In this document: one piece after another, positions 62,878 to 64,000 of the stretch
Numbering within the stretch: the stretch's first letter is position 1
Layout of the letters: every line of letters starts with the position of its first letter
Assembly (NCBI GenBank): GCA_025558095.1
Contig: JAIVFI010000004.1
Coordinates: forward strand, 372,001-436,000
Direction: 5' to 3'
DNA length: 64,000 bases
Source: Hyaloraphidium curvatum
Taxonomy: Eukaryota; Monoblepharomycota; Hyaloraphidiomycetes; Hyaloraphidiales; Hyaloraphidiaceae
Position numbers and translations under genes: made by a program
Notes under the pieces: generated by a model
The model's input: only the letters and a program-made list of their open reading frames with translations
Told to the model about the DNA's origin: nothing
Database searches by the model: none

Positions 62878-64000
62878 TCACGTCGACACCCATTTGTGCT
62901 TCACCCCGATCTTGAAGTGCTCCGGCTCGCCGTACGGCTTCACGGTCACCTTTGGCAGCCGCTTGTCCGCAGGGACATAGTGGCCGTACTCGGAGTTGGT
63001 CGCCTCGAGTTCCGCGCGCACGAGCCGCGCGATCGTCCCCTCGAGCTCCGCGACCGTGCCGGAGGCCATGCCGGCGAGGTCCTCCCGCGCGTCCAGCTCC
63101 ACCACCACGCTGAGCACGGGATCCTCGGAGGAGTCGAGCGCGGTGCCCAGGACGAATTTGCCCGTAACCCTGTGAGCGATCTCCGGGTTCTCCAGGCCCG
63201 GCCTGTCCGGAACGTCGCGCCACCGTCAGCACGAAAGCACCGCGACTCAGGAAAGCGGGTACGCACATCACCTGGTCCACGAACACGTTGGCACCGTAGA
63301 GCGAAACGGCCCAGAACGCACGACCAAAGCACCACACGAAAGGCATCCTCCTCTCTGCCCTGGCAGCGTCGGCACACCACGCAACGGCCTCCGGCAGGGG
63401 ATCGTGCCCGTTTTCGCGGCAGAAGGCGAGCACCTCCTCAAAGGAGCGGATCCCGCCGGCGTCGCCGATGTTGTACTTTACCAGCGGCGCAAGGAGGCCC
63501 AGAGCATACCTGCCCAGCGTCGGGTCGGCATACCGGGCGGGGGCGAGGGTGGAAAAGGCAAGGGTGCCGCCGGGCGTGAGCTCCATCATGCGCTGGCAGG
63601 GATCGAATTGCATGAGGCTGGGGAGGCGGTCCCGGCCAAAGAGGGCGCGGGCAAGTTCGGGACGGGAGGCGAGGAAGCGGCGAACAGAGGTCGACAGGGG
63701 CGTCTCGCAGGCGAGGACGCCGGCATCCGCGGTGCCGTAGATCGAGACGATGTGGCAGGCTGCACGGATGTCAGAATCCCCTCGATCGATAGGCACATCA
63801 CTGCACAGAACTCACGAGACTTGATGCCGGTCCGTTCCATCAGGAGGTTGCGCCAGGTTTCGCTGAATACCTCGCCAGCAAACACGCAGCGCAGGTTGTA
63901 CTCCTTCCACGGCACACCCATCCGTATCCCAGCGTCCACGCACGTCTTGAAAAAGGGAGGGTACGAGAGCACGACCACCGCCTGGTAAAGCGGCGCGAGC
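62878..64000 (-). CDS. PaaK-like AMP-forming CoA ligase, 5' end beyond window
   Basis: The 3' part of an adenylate-forming enzyme. Exon 64000-63816 (partial) carries VVLSYPPFFKTCVDAGI and RCVFAGEVFSETWRNLL. A 56-nt phase-1 intron leads to exon 63759-63272 with IVSIYGTADAGVLA (the adenylate-forming YGxxE region, here with A replacing E), QFDPCQRMMEL and LVKYNIGDAGG (hinge Asp). The last exon (about 63189-62878) encodes GKFVLGTALDSSED and PKVTVKPYGEPEHF, a PaaK C-terminal domain. Its acceptor is uncertain (63189 keeps phase 0 but is a weak site; 63202 is a better site in the wrong phase). Family members activate phenylacetate or related acids as acyl-AMP and acyl-CoA. Truncated by the window only. 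Confidence 0.78.

Noticed and set aside
61269-63579. Plus-strand frames of 504-548 codons over the GT61 and PaaK genes
   Set aside because: Antisense of genes with clear domains; composition Arg/Gly/Ala-rich, no family features.
1-64000. tRNA, rRNA and CRISPR features
   Set aside because: No tRNA cloverleaf, rRNA segment or regularly spaced repeat-spacer array was recognised; the short repeats at 339-399 have no spacers.

Overview
The window is eukaryotic nuclear DNA, GC-rich and gene-dense. Nearly every gene is interrupted by short introns, mostly 47-62 nt, with GT or rarely GC donors, CTRAY-like branch points close to the acceptor, and AG ends. A fungal-specific transcription-factor domain, a Clf1-type splicing factor, a vacuolar-type amino-acid transporter, a GT61 glycosyltransferase and F-box/LRR genes point to a fungus. 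The mixture with a Neverland-type Rieske oxygenase and bacterial-looking domains (phage tail collar, serine recombinase) suggests an early-diverging (chytrid-like) lineage. The lineage is inference; no rRNA or other marker is present.

Layout. 1-5.1 kb: a palindromic/direct 15-bp repeat cluster, a serine recombinase with a GC-AG intron, a phage-tail-collar-domain gene and a broken amidohydrolase. 5.5-13.8 kb: a compact set of three unrecognised genes, namely a 1,330-aa AAA+ protein, a 437-aa protein, and (divergently, from a 119-bp shared promoter) an 835-aa coiled-coil/hydrophobic-hairpin/coiled-coil protein. Near-identical ~30-bp direct repeats flank the set. 14-16.6 kb: two decayed RING/TRAF-type genes, one running into a frameshifted kinase lobe. 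17-30.6 kb: SPRY protein, fungal transcription factor, alginate-lyase-like membrane protein, metallo-beta-lactamase-fold hydrolase, eIF2B gamma, Rieske oxygenase head-to-head with an SDR, a Ty3/Gypsy relic and a secreted cysteine-rich protein. 31-37.3 kb: chimeric SDR pseudogene, histidine phosphatase, F-box/LRR protein, a small repeat protein and arginyl-tRNA synthetase.

37.8-46.1 kb holds the most striking object. A Tc1/mariner-IS630-like DDE transposase reads in frame, through eight phase-compatible introns, into zinc-finger regions and finally a C-terminus with Fanzor (eukaryotic TnpB) hallmarks, giving one predicted 2,618-aa polyprotein. 46.2-64 kb is ordinary housekeeping: GNAT, GMPPA, Clf1, aldo-keto reductase, SERHL-type hydrolase, an SDR with a substituted active site, AAAP transporter, F-box/LRR, GT61, and a PaaK-like CoA ligase cut by the window end.

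Exon structures were worked out by hand from splice motifs, reading phase and family conservation. Most joins close exactly in frame; uncertain ones are stated.
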